Shown here: piece after piece, positions 34,901 through 46,045 of the stretch | Numbering within the stretch: the stretch's first letter is position 1 | Layout of the letters: the number at the start of each line of letters is the position of its first letter | NCBI GenBank assembly: GCA_965153455.1 | Contig: OZ234503.1 | Span: 5,642,001-5,706,000, forward strand | Reading direction: 5' to 3' | Length of the DNA: 64,000 nt | From: Sphagnum compactum | Lineage: Eukaryota; Bryophyta; Sphagnopsida; Sphagnales | Position numbers and translations under genes: made by a program | The notes under the pieces: generated by a model | The model's input: only the letters and a program-made list of their open reading frames with translations | Databases searched by the model: none | What the model was told of the DNA's origin: nothing

Positions 34901-37900
34901 GTACATAGATGTCCCAATACAAAGGCGCCTGCAGCAAGACCCAAGTTACCTATTCAGTTCCTCTTCTTGTTTGGGTTTATCAATGACTTCCTCCCACCCT
35001 CCACCTTGAAAAAGTTTCACTGTAATTGAGGAAATGCAGAAAGACCAAGCCCAATTACCACAACAGCAGTGTGCCAATCATGGCTATGAATGACATCAGG
35101 TCGCTTCCCAGATTGCAGCAAGAACTCAAGCGCAGCTCGGCAGAAATATGTGAAGCGCTTAAAATCATCAGGTTCACTGTAGAATCGACCTCTCCAGAAG
35201 AATTTGGCTGGGTGTAGTGGCTCAATAAAATATACAGGAAGACCTGGAAGACCCATGAATGTACTTTGTAAGTGCTGAAACTTCTTTCCCTTGTTTCAAT
35301 GGGGAGGAGGATCAGTCTCTCCTTACAGAGGAATAAGTAGCTCATTTTCCAAACTACAGTTGGACACACTTATTTACATAGTGGCCAGAAGAGCCAGAGT
35401 CCATCAACTGCTTTGCATCATGTACCAGCAGAGTGATGCATTACCTGGGCAGTGATAGTTGTATCAGTGACCATACAGAATGGAGGTGCCTTCAAAGGAG
35501 CTGATCAAAGTGCACATTGTATCGTATTATGTGTGTTCCACTCATGCTAAAGACAACTGATGGAGACACAAAAGACAAAGCATGTGTGTGAGATAAGGAA
35601 GCATACCCTCAACAATTCCTGACCAGACCTTGTTCTTATGTATTTGGCCATCAAAAAATGAGTGGAGCTCCAGATCCAATTCCTGCCCGAAAATCCCCAC
35701 AAGACATTTCTTAGCACTAAAAAGAAATAGCAAGACTCCTGAACTTTTTGAACTTTTTTTTAGCATCTGTCTAAGTATTGGAGATGTGCTCCTTTCCTAT
35801 TGAAAATCCAAAAAGCACAACATGTACAACAATCTTGTGACATAATATATTCTTCTCTCCACTACATCTCCAACTGGACATTGTCTGCAGTCTTTCTTCA
35901 GGATTTCATGTGAATCACATGACTCCTTTTCACAGCAGAAGACAGCAGATGGCCATTCATGAGCACAAGTGAGGAGGAGGAGGCAGCAGACCTTGAGGCT
36001 CTTAATGCGAGTGTAGTCCATGCAGTCGTATTTTGGGAGGATGATTTCAACGAGGTGACCCTTCCTTTGTAACGAGCGACTCAACCCTGTTACCACATCT
36101 CCTAAGCCCCCCACCTTCAAACCACAAGGAAACAAGCCCAATTCAAGCCACAGAATCCCTTTTAACCTTCACAGTGTCTATCTACACCCAAAAATGACAA
36201 CTCTGCAGTCACACAAATAAACCTGGTGGGTATTCTAGATAAGATGGATTTGGAAACTAACACAAAACCTTCTAGCTAAAAACAAGTTGAAACATAACAG
36301 GAATGGACTCTACCACCACCCAAGTCAGATTCTTCCAGTGACATGATGAAATAGCATGTAAAAAATACCTTGGCAACTGGAGCCATTTCAGCAGAAATAT
36401 TCACAATGTAAAGACCTGGCCTGTACAAACACCCCAGTAGTTCACCTGTTACACATCAGTGGGGGAGATGGTCCACAACAGGAGACGGTCATGTCCACTT
36501 TTAGAGCAGTGTTGGGTGGTTACCCTCTTTGTCTTGTTAAAACTGCCGGTCCTGGTTCCAGTTAGTAAAAACTGAACTGGAATGGGGTCTGATTTCTGGA
36601 ACTGGAACCAGGTTTAAACCAGATCTAGTTCTGGAACCAGGTTTAAAACCAGATCCAGTTCTGGAACCAGACCCAGAATTTTTGAAAACCAGTTTCGGAC
36701 CAGTTTCCTGGAACTGGGTCTGATTTCCATAATTAGAACTAGAACTAGAACCAGAACCTGATTTTTTTCTTTCAAGAACTGGACCAAAACCAGACCTGGG
36801 GTTCCATGTTTTTGTGGAACTGGAACCAGAGGTTCTTCATAAAAGTCAAGAACTGCCCAACACTGTTTTAAGTCTGCCACTATCTTGTCAAAATCGATTG
36901 GACTGTGCTGACAAGGATAACCAGTAGCAAGTGTCCTACCTACTATGTGGCTTGATGAGGTCCAAAAGTCCAGCTGCCATATCCTCATCCACCTCATCCT
37001 GGAGAGTCACATAGGTGTCTCGAATAGCCTTTTCCCTCCGCCATGCCATTAGCCGTAACTCCTTTGCATCTTCCTATAACAGATAGTGCATGTGTGTCTG
37101 GTTTAGAAGAACAGGTTATTTACTGCACATGTAGCAGCATCTTCTGGGTTTTAAGAGGTCTGAACGTTGTGGCACCTTACTAAGAAAATACAACGAAAGT
37201 AAAAGATGGAAAAGAACACCAGTGGGTTGCCCGCCCTCCAAAAGAGGTTTTGAACATCACTGACAACTTTCCAAGAGCAAAGAGATTCGACCTGAGTTAT
37301 CAGGCTGTCCAGCATCAATGCTTCAATCTGTAGCATCATGCTGCTCCAAAAGTCCCATGGCATTTCACCAACTGCAATTTGCACCATACCAACCTGAGCC
37401 TCTGCCTTCAGGCCTTCCAAACTTGCCTGAAATGCCTGGACCTCTTCGTCATACATTCTCAATTGAGAACGGATCTCAACATCTGATTCCTGGAGACGCT
37501 GCTCCAGTAGCTGCACTTGGTTGCGCAGGTCAAGGTTCTCACTGTGCACTTTGGACATGGAGGTTCTTTCAGCCTCAGCTTGTGCCAGTGCTGTTTGCAG
37601 TGACTCCACCTTCAAGAGACATCCCAAATCTGCCATCCATTCAAACTTTGCAAGTATACCCAGATGACTAGGTCTTCTTTGCATATACTGATCTCAACTG
37701 GTGACAGCCTTGTTGACCAATACTTGCCACGTTAAGCATTTTTCTCAAGGGAAAAAAAAAACTCTTTTCAGCACCTGATGAGTGCAGTCATAACATTATG
37801 AGTGTCACTCACAAAGCATCAGACCATCACCTTCAGTGTGAACAGCAGTGTCTAGCTGCCATGACTCCCCATCAGCTTCATCAGCTCTTCAGCTCCCAAT

Positions 37901-40462
37901 GGCAGATGTAGATAAGCATATAATCATCTGTCCAAATTTTAGGGCAACCTATTATACAGAAATCTGCATCCTGGGTTTCTGTAGCATTTCTGGAAGCAAT
38001 AGGAAGACTTGATCATGATGTTGACTAGCAATCATAGACAAAAAATAGTAATAAGAGTAAATAGAATCCTCATTCAAGACCGCAACAAACTCATGACCAG
38101 CAAGTCACACAACAGACTTCCTTGGCCTCATCCTTTTAGATAACAACTAAACCAACAGCAGTCGTTTGAGATGTGAGGTACCTTGCTCTGTAGAAGCTCC
38201 TTTTGAGCAACCACCTCTGGTGTCATGGCAATCGAGCTGCCTGAGACAGCAGCAAGTTGCACCCGCAAAGCTGCTACCTCCTCTTTCAAAGCCTGACATT
38301 CATTTTCTAGTGAGGCAAGCTCGGCATCACTAGCCTTGGCCTTTGCTAACTCTGACTCAACTGATGCTACTTTCAGTTCTAGTCCCCTGACATACTCTTT
38401 TAACTGTGGACTGGGTCTTTCAGTCCCCTTGGTGAATGTTGCCAATTCTGCTTGTGCATCTGCTAATTGCACTCGGAGGGAATTGATCTCATCTTGTGAA
38501 CTCTGGTTTTGTGTGAGCAACTGTTTCAGCTCCAGCCCTTTGGAACTGGATGTTTTAAGATGAGTTGATAGTTCTTGGGCATGTGCCTGCAGCTGTTTGT
38601 AGTCCTCCTCCAATTTCCCTGCTGCTATCCTATCTGCTTCTTTTTCAGCCAATTTCCCCTTAAGGGTTCTGAGTTCTTTCTCAAGCAAGTTAGCCTTCTC
38701 TGCTGCTTGGACGGTCCATTTTTGCTTGGCATCCACTTCTCCCAACTGAGCCTGTCCATGACATATGCATCTGCATCAATATTCTTAGTACATGGGAGTA
38801 ATATTCTATTGGCTCCAGAAAACTCAGGGCCCAGAGAATACCTGCAACACTTGAACTTGGGATTGAAGCTTGTCTCTTTCATTGCGCACTTGTTGCAGTT
38901 CTTCAAGTGCACGCTCTCGCACCTGGTTGAGCAGCATTATGTCTAACCACATAAAAGAAAGGAGAGAAGCTGTTACAGTCCCTCTGCTACAGTTCTCTGG
39001 TCACAGACATCTCTGCAAATGTGGCAAGCAAATTTGCACATGAAGTCCATAATCTTTTCCAAGGTTTGACATTACACACAAATGCGGTAACACTCACTGT
39101 TTTCAGCGTCTTTCATCATTATCATCAGCTCATCCACACTCACACCTGAAACGCCCTTGTCCTTGAAAGACCCTGTCTTTCTCTGCATCCAACATCCATG
39201 ATGACTTCAAACAATCATGTAGTGCCTTTGCAGAAGCAGCTGACAGTCAACCAACAACACATGGAGACTTTGAAAAGCAAGCTCTCAATTGTAGATAGAT
39301 GCTCTTGACATCAAGATTACAACACCCACACTACCTATCCTGGAAGACATGTATGGTTTTACCTTGGGCGATGAATCTGACATCGTACCATTGCTGGTGA
39401 CCACATCCATGGAAACCGGGTTGAATATACCCTCCTCATCACCACCGCCTTCACTGTTGATACTACTACTACCCCTTTGCTGCTGCTCTGCAGACAAACT
39501 TTCAGCATCCATGGAGGTTTCATTTTGAATGTCCTGTTCCCTTGCTGGACTTTCTCGACCTTCTTCTCCTGGAACACTGTTCACTTCTGGCATTGGTCGT
39601 CCCCGCACTCTTCGAGCCTGAGGTTTCTTCTGATTGGCACTGCATTTGGTGAACCCATCGGCAGGAGAAGGATGGTCAGTATTATGTCTCTCAACCTCAG
39701 CAGGACAAGGACAGTCAGTATGTCTTTCACCCTCACACCAGGAGGAGGATGTCAATATGTGTTTCAAAATCTCTCTCAAGACCAGGAAGAGGATGTCAGT
39801 ATGTGTTTCAAGTCTCTCAGACCCATGAGGAAGATGTCAGGAGGATGTGAATACATGTGTTTCAAGTCTCTCAGACCCATGAGGCGGATGGCAGGAGCAT
39901 ATGTCTTCATTTGGGGCCTACGAATGCAGCAGCAGATGTGAAAGGCAGCAGGCATAGAAGAACAAAAGCCCAATTTCGCTTCAAACACATGCATGCTCTC
40001 GATGGAAAAACTTTGAAATGGGTCGTGGATAAAAAGATACAAAATGTTATCCTTCTGTTAGGCTTTATGAAGAATGCCTGCTCTCTCTCTCTAAAAATTT
40101 GAAATGGGTAGTGGATACAAAAGATACAAAAATTATTCTGTTAGGGTTTATGAAACATGTCTGCTCTCTCTCTGTCTCTCTCTCTCTCACAGCATGAGAA
40201 GAATGCATCTACAGTAATGGGTTTACCTGCTGTTGCGAGAACGTATTTTGCAAGAGGGAGAAAGAGAAGATGGGAAGAGAAAGCCGCCATTCTTCTTCTT
40301 ATTATTATTGTCACCACGGCCGCTAGCTCCTCGTGCACGTTCCTCAAATGCTGCTACTCTGCTGCAGCCACTACTGGTGAGGAGACGAGGAGGAGGAGGA
40401 TCATGACCGAGACTGTGGTGATAAAGCGGAGGAACAACAACACCGATGATTCTTGTCGCCAT
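32000..40462 (-). CDS. SS4: Starch synthase 4-type, plastidial, starch granule initiation
   Basis: Nineteen exons join in phase: 40462-40227, 39639-39363, 39161-39098, 38942-38842, 38751-38182, 37609-37292, 37073-36940, 36420-36369, 36114-35992, 35682-35607, 35243-35059, 34928-34734, 34504-34433, 34276-34061, 33472-33347, 33225-33076, 32750-32689, 32470-32395 and 32173-32000. The product is 1068 aa, against ~1040 aa for Arabidopsis SS4. Exon 1 encodes an Arg/Ser-rich, acid-poor start consistent with a chloroplast transit peptide. Residues ~195-490 are a long coiled coil (Lys/Glu/Leu/Gln-rich heptads) that distinguishes SS4 from SS1-SS3. GEMPWDFW (about 497) leads to the GT5 domain with the ADP-glucose motif K584-[24 protein letters not shown] and RPDRMQ. 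The GT1 half has [12 protein letters not shown] and [10 protein letters not shown] (about 956-965) with the catalytic-site Glu, then RETGGLAD. It elongates alpha-1,4-glucan from ADP-glucose; the coiled coil is known to place SS4 at thylakoid-associated granule initiation sites. All motifs are intact. Confidence 0.97.
36540..36850. repeat. CCAGTT/AACTGG-rich degenerate repeats in SS4 intron 8
   Basis: Within the intron 36421-36939, variants of CTGGAACCAG, AACTGGAACC and their palindromic forms recur more than twenty times. Examples are GAACCAGGTTTAAA at 36605 and 36638. The unit is itself partly self-complementary. Confidence 0.85.
37775..38040. repeat. Intronic dispersed repeat, copy in SS4 intron 5
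   Basis: GAGTGCAGTCATAACATTATG, GAACAGCAGTGTCTAGC and TTTCTGTAGCATTTCTGGAA followed by GCAATAGGAAGACTTGATCA occur in the same order as the VPS51 intron 17 copy. Tail fragments of the family also occur at about 27890-27935 (VPS51 intron 5), 33825-33885 (SS4 intron 14) and 17735-17775 (NPF intron 5). Confidence 0.62.
39665..39895. repeat. Degenerate ~40-50-bp tandem repeat in SS4 intron 1
   Basis: Units built on TCAGTATGTGTTTCAAGTCT then CTCAGACCCATGAGGAAGATG occur about five times. The array lies just upstream (in gene sense) of the exon 2 acceptor at 39639. Confidence 0.8.
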
Positions 40463-41300
40463 CGTAATAAGTAGTCTTCTTCTTCTTCTTCTTTGTTGTA
40501 GTAGCTGCTGCCACACACTCACATGGAGTCTTGTGTACAATCTCAGGGAGAAGAAGAAGAAATTGAGCTAATAAGTCTCCAACCGCCGCAACCACAAAGA
40601 CCCTTTTCCTCATTGCGCCTTCTTCTTCGTTCAACCCCATCGTCATTTCTCCTCGTCATCATCCTCCTCCTCCTCATTCTCAATTCTCAAGGGGGGGAAA
40701 AAAAATTCACTGTTACCACATCTCTTGTGCGCGCTCTACCCTACCAGTTTCGCATTTGTTCATCCAGAAGGGGAAAATGGGGGGGAGAAGGGGCTTGGGT
40801 TTGGCGCGTGTACACACAAACACACACACAACTCCATCTCTTCATCAAAGAATATTGCACCGTTCTTCACGGATACTGCAATTCGCGACTGGAGATAGAG
40901 ATCTGCAGATGCACAATTACCTCTGCAACAGAGCGCGATTGTTTGGCGATGACCCAATGCAAAAGAATCGCGGGAATTTTTGGTGCGAACGGAGGGAGGA
41001 ATGCGAGCGTTACGCTTCTTCTCGTCTCTCCCCTCATCTTCTCCTTTCTTCCGCTTCCTAGCTCCGCCACACAGAACTGGCGCTTGCCAGGTTTGGCCCG
41101 AAGCAACACCTCCTCCCGGCTTCGGTCCGTAGCTGTACCCCGGGTTCGGGAAGCAGCGGGCCCATGGTTCGGGACGAAGCTGTCCCGAGGCTACAGCAGC
41201 CCGTCGTGCAAAATAGGTACCTGCAGGAATATTCCCAATCCGTATCAAATACGTTTTTTTTTTTTTTTTTCGCCAATTTTTAATACAAAGTCAATACCTG
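40463..41300 (-). promoter_or_regulatory. SS4 5' flank with GC-rich island
   Basis: Upstream of the SS4 ATG lies CT/GA-rich sequence, then an unusually GC-rich stretch at about 41050-41225. This contains a perfect 7-bp stem (TCGGGAC ... GTCCCGA, 41169-41188) with a 6-nt loop. Beyond 41250 the sequence returns to AT-rich. The long plus-strand open frame 40523-41380 crosses this region; I see no domain in it and treat it as chance. Confidence 0.45.
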
Positions 41301-42780
41301 TTTTTCTTTCTTTTTTGGCAAAACTTCACACTTGTGAAACCTTCATTAACTCCTGGCAATTGGACCCACTCAACCAATAAATAAATAAATGATAGATTTT
41401 TTCTAAGCTAACTTGAGCAAGTTTTCTTAAGTGTTTTTTTTTCAACAAAATTTTATCATTTTTAGGACAAATTTTTTTGGTATTTTCTGGGATTTTTGGG
41501 GATTTTTTTTGGTCAAGTGTAAAATTCAACTAATTTTGCTATAATTTCAGGAGAGAGAAAAAAAAAACTTGCCAAATAACACAAAATTGGAAAAAAATTT
41601 AATTAATCAAAATTAAACCCTTGTGTACAATTAAGGTTAGGCAATCTTAAATTTATTTTTTCAACAATTGGGGAGTAACTATGCAAAGTATACACAATTT
41701 GAAATATGAGGTTAAGTAGTTACGAATTTAATTTTTCAAAATTTCAACAATTGGGGAATAACCATGCAAGGTATACACACATTTTGAAAAATGAGGTTAG
41801 GAAGTTTCAAATTTTATTTTCCGAAACTTCAACAAGTGGGGAATAAGTAGGCAAAGTATGATTCTTTCATTGCTCAAAAAGTAGACTACCCAACCCCTTT
41901 AATTCCATGAAAGTGTAATGGGTGTCAATTTTTAATTTATTTTAACATTCAACTAATGAGAGTAATAATTATGATTTTTTCACTATTTTAAAAGTAGACT
42001 CCTTAACCTTCTCCCCCACCCCTATTTTCACTTAACCAATTGTTAAACATGGAGACATATATCACTTCATGGATTGGCCAAGGTCAATTGGAATTTCTTG
42101 TTCAAATTTGAAAGGCTATGTTACCAACAAACATATAAACAAAGATTTATTTGGATTTTCCAAAATCCAATTAAAAGTTTTCACCATGGCTATCCAAAAA
42201 ATGCAAAATTTCTTTCTCATGGAACTTATTGTTGAAAGTAAGGACATTGTAACATACAACATAAGATGTAATTTATAATTATTAGTAAATGACCATGTTT
42301 TTATTTTTATTTGTAAAAGTGATTGATTTTTTTTTACATAAAACATATTTTACCTTGGAAAACACATGTTTCAATTTCTTTTTTTTGGCCAATTCTTGAT
42401 TAATGCAAAGATAATAATATAACTTTACATGATTTTGTATGTGGTATCATGTTGAGTATATTGTATATGCATCTTCAATTAGTTCAACGCTTCATTTTGG
42501 TTCGGAAATGGGTCAAAATTAGAAAACTAAACAATAAGGAATACAAATATGTTACCTTTTAATTAGAAAGGGTTGGATTTGCTTGATTTTTAAGTAAAAG
42601 TTGTGATTACATTAACAAACTTTTAGTTGAAGGCTTGTCCAAAAAACACGAGTCATGAATTTTTTTCAATCAACACAAAATTGATTTTATCTAAATGGAA
42701 TAACTTGCCATGGCTTACAAATTTTAGTAACAATATCAATAAGGATGGTGTGGTGGGCATGAAATTTTTTTGTAATGGTG
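41301..42780. other. AT-rich intergenic DNA with ~85-bp degenerate repeats
   Basis: Three imperfect copies of a unit with GAGGTTAGGAAGTTTCAAAT and CAACAATTGGGGAATAAC then CATGCAAGGTATACACA lie at about 41632-41865. A related single copy is at 54790-54865. No gene is seen. Confidence 0.55.
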
Positions 42781-42784
42781 ATGA

Positions 42785-43480
42785 CTCTCAATGCTTCTTC
42801 TAGCGTTATTCAAAAAACTTATTGTCACATCAAACAACTTGGGCAATGACTTGACTCAATATCGTAAAATCTAACATTGTGAACAATAAGTCATAATTAA
42901 CATCATTATGTAATCCAATCTGGAAACTATTCATAAGTGCAATTTCATCTTATGAAATATTACATGCCAATTGTTTGAACTCATATGCATACACAATTCC
43001 CATGCAAGGTCCTTAGTAAAGCAATTGCAACTTGCTTGTCGATGTGCACTCTTTGTCTAAATTTCAAAATTGCACTGAATTTTCCAACAAATGTTTCAAA
43101 ATCGTTCATCAATGGAAATTGTGATTCCAATAAAAGCATAAACCATGCTGAGGTTGTGCTTGATAGCAAGGTGCCAATAAAACCAACTTGGGTTTTGCCA
43201 CTTGGATAGTGATGTGGGTGCAACCTAATGACTAAACACAATTGATTAATAACTTTTGAAACTTTGAACACATCCCATCAAAGTTGTCAAAAAAACTAAT
43301 TTGTGGCTCTTGTGCTTAGGGTGGTGTTGTAGCAACACACCCCAATGATGTCAATGCTTGAGTGCTTTGGAGATGAGCAACGAACTCATGGAATGATTGA
43401 TTTTCTTGTTGCATGTGTTTAAGCATGACAAGGATTTCTTCCATGAACATGACCATCTTTTTTCTTGATGTAGACATGAT
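42785..43480 (-). pseudogene. Ty3/gypsy retrotransposon gag relic
   Basis: Read on the minus strand from ATG 43477, the sequence gives MSTSRKKMVMFMEEILVMLK and then, after several frame changes and stops, the gag block QVGFIGTLLSSTTSAWFMLL (about 43195-43135) and LLESQFPLMNDFETFVGKFS (43140-43080). The pattern 'KTQVGFIGTLLS..A..WF..LLE...PL..DFE.F..(K/E)F' is the retrotransposon gag family of Ty3/gypsy elements, which forms the capsid-like particle. No zinc knuckle, protease, reverse transcriptase, integrase or LTR was found nearby, so this is a truncated, decayed fragment. Confidence 0.75.
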
Positions 43481-45185
43481 TATAAAAACACATGAAATGT
43501 TACTTTGACAAAAGGTGAGTGATCCACAACTTCAGTCATATTGAAGTGAATAATTCATAATGTTTGAAAAAAATATTACGCTTTGAAAAAGAGGGGAATT
43601 TGCATTTAAGTTTTTTAAACCAAATTATATGGATGACAAAAATAGATGTAGGCTTGATGGAAATCTGTTGAAACTAACACATGCATGGAAACTATGAAGA
43701 CAAATGATGAAAAGACAAACTTAAGTCTAACACACAAACCATAGAGATTAAAACTAAACCACACGAAGCAAAAAACAAGAATATGAAATGTGTTAACAAA
43801 AATGAAAATAAATTTTTATTATGATAAAGTAGGGAAATGTAAACATAAAAAGAACATACCAAGGTTATTCAACAAGATTGTACTTTAACCTAGTGTTGAA
43901 CAAATTGAAAATAATGGGGGTCCTACTTGTATTTATACCATTTTGGACACCTAGTTCAAAGAAACTTCAATGTGCCCACCAACTAAGGAAGCTTCTTAAA
44001 AGTTTTCAAATTATAAACACAAACTACAAGTTAATTAGGATTAAACTACGAATGAATTAAGATTTAACTACGAGTGAACTAAAAAATAATTGTGAATCAA
44101 CTAAAGGTTAACTAAAAAATAGTTGAAAATTAAATTAATTGAAAATGGATTAGAAGAACTAGGAGTGAATGAGAAGTGAACTAAAAGTGAACTAGGAATG
44201 AACTATGAGTGGACTACAAAATCATGGATGGAAATCCATGTGAATAAACTTCAATCATCATGTGATCATGTTCAATGTTGATGTCAATGACAACTTATGT
44301 GAATCACAAGTTCAAAGTTTACATTTCAACTTGGTAAATTTTTTTTAAATTGTTGGTCTACATGTTGTGGTAATGGTAGGAATGTGAAGCTTACATTAAA
44401 TTTGTTTCCAATTGTTTGGTAATATTGGTTGTGATTATATAATCCTTTGTTTTATTGGATGCAAGGATTGTGCAATTGGAACTTTTGTCAAATTTGGGGG
44501 TGGAGGTGATGTTTGTCAAAATTGTTTCATCCTTGAAATTTTCTTTTCAATTGGCATTAAATCAAGTTTGATAAAAGGTGCCCATTTATTGTGTCCAAAT
44601 GTAAATCATTTATTGTGTTCCACTTTATAGTATTGTTGATGATATGATTGGGTACTTGGATGATCCATATTTTCACCATAAATAAAATAAAATATGTTCT
44701 ATACGATGGCATAAAAATTTGGTATGAAAAATCACCAAATGTTGTGGAATTCATGCTAGAATCTTGGATTTTTTTCATTAAAGAGGTTGCGTTAATAAGG
44801 ACAATCAAATTAATTTTGTTAGTTACAAAAGTAGATTCCAAAGATTTGAAAAGAAGCATAGGAGATGTGGGTGCAAGAAAAAGACATTATTTGATTTTTA
44901 ATTAGGGTTTTGGCACTCCAAATGAGAGTATGTCATTCCGAAAATGTCAAGGTAGTCATGCATTCCTTTTTGGTTTATATTTGAACATAACATTCAAAAA
45001 TTTGTTCAATTGGTTTGAATATTTCATTATATAACACTTATTGATTGAAAGCCTAAACATACATATCCCTTTTCATTTTTTAACATTTTAAAACATTCAT
45101 TTTGTTGAGTCCTTGCTTCAGGACTTAGGACACATAATAATTGGGTGTCATGGTTCCAGTTGTAGTACCCTAACCATGAATACGC
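43481..45185. other. AT-rich intergenic DNA, possible retrotransposon leader
   Basis: The stretch upstream of the gag relic (43480-44250, minus sense) may be old element untranslated sequence, but no LTR or primer-binding site could be recognised. Short GAACTA-rich words recur at 44040-44215. No gene is seen. Confidence 0.4.
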
Positions 45186-45189
45186 CCAA

Positions 45190-45305
45190 GACCATTTATT
45201 AATCATTTCAGTCAAATTAAACAACCCATGTGGCATTTAAGTATAGGACCATTTGTTGGTCACCTTTGTCAAATCAAAGAGCCCATGTAACACTTAGGTA
45301 TACAT
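45190..45305. repeat. ~60-bp imperfect duplication
   Basis: GACCATTTATTAATCATTTC...AACAACCCATGTGGCATTTA is followed by GACCATTTGTTGGTCACCTT...AGAGCCCATGTAACACTTAG. Two diverged adjacent copies. Confidence 0.7.
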
Positions 45306-45384
45306 AAGAAAAAAATCTTGTCCTTTTTGACCTTCACAAATTATGACTAGTGTTTGATTTGATTACATTTGACCAATTACATTA

Positions 45385-46045
45385 TATTCATTTTTATCAT
45401 GTTGAAACCATTGTTCATGGGTTGCATTTTACACTTAGCATAATTTATTAAAACACACATAACAACTTAAGTTTTCAGAATATTTATACATGAATGAGTT
45501 AATGAATTTTTCACATCTTTTCAATGGTCAACATGTGTACATGAGTTAAACCATTCACTTTTTATATGTTAAAACTATTAAACATAAGTTGCATCTTATA
45601 TTTATTATAATATATTAAAATGCATGCAACTTGATGATTTACCAATTATATTTGAATGGCTTATTGAAGTTTTTTCACATTTTTCAACTATCAAAATCTA
45701 TACATAAGTTGAATTACTCACTTTGAACTTAGAAACCATTATTCAAATGTTGCATATTGCACTTATTAGTATATATATTAAAACACACACAACAATTTAA
45801 TGTTTCACATTTATACTTGAATAGGTTAATGCATTTTTTCACATCTTTTGATCAACATTTGAAGTATCAATATTTACACATGAATTGAATCATTCATTTT
45901 GAATGTGTTAAATTTTTTTATTCACGAATTACATTTTGCATTCATCACAATTTTTTGATATACATGTATAAAAACTTGGCAAGTCCCATGTTTATATTTG
46001 AATGGGTTCTTGATTAGGTCAAGATGTGCATCCATGCAAATTTTA
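45385..46045. repeat. Satellite-like degenerate tandem array, ~160-180-bp unit
   Basis: Each unit has TTCAYTTTnnn...GTTnAAACCATT, then GTTGCAT at 45421, 45588, 45749 and (as ATTACAT) 45928. This is followed by 'TTAAAACACACA' and 'TTTTTCACATCTTTT' blocks at matching offsets. Spacing is 167, 161 and 179 bp. About three and a half diverged copies are present. Confidence 0.75.

Noticed and set aside
35448-35505. Exon-like segment with splice-like borders in SS4 intron 10
   Set aside because: Joining it in the required phase gives a stop, whereas joining exon 10 (ends 35607) directly to exon 11 (starts 35243) rebuilds the conserved GLPVYFIEP sequence.
37364-37393. Possible tiny intron (GTATGG...TTGCAG, about 18 nt) in SS4 exon 6
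   Set aside because: It has GT and AG borders and is in frame, but 18 nt is far below any workable plant intron. Reading through gives a linker of the expected length before the MPWDFW block.
40523-41380. A 285-codon plus-strand open frame, the longest uninterrupted one in the window
   Set aside because: It crosses the SS4 promoter and first exon on the opposite strand, is made largely of repeat-encoded Leu/Arg/Glu runs, and has no domain I recognise. The minus-strand reading of 40462-40227 is a good transit-peptide exon that splices in phase to SS4.
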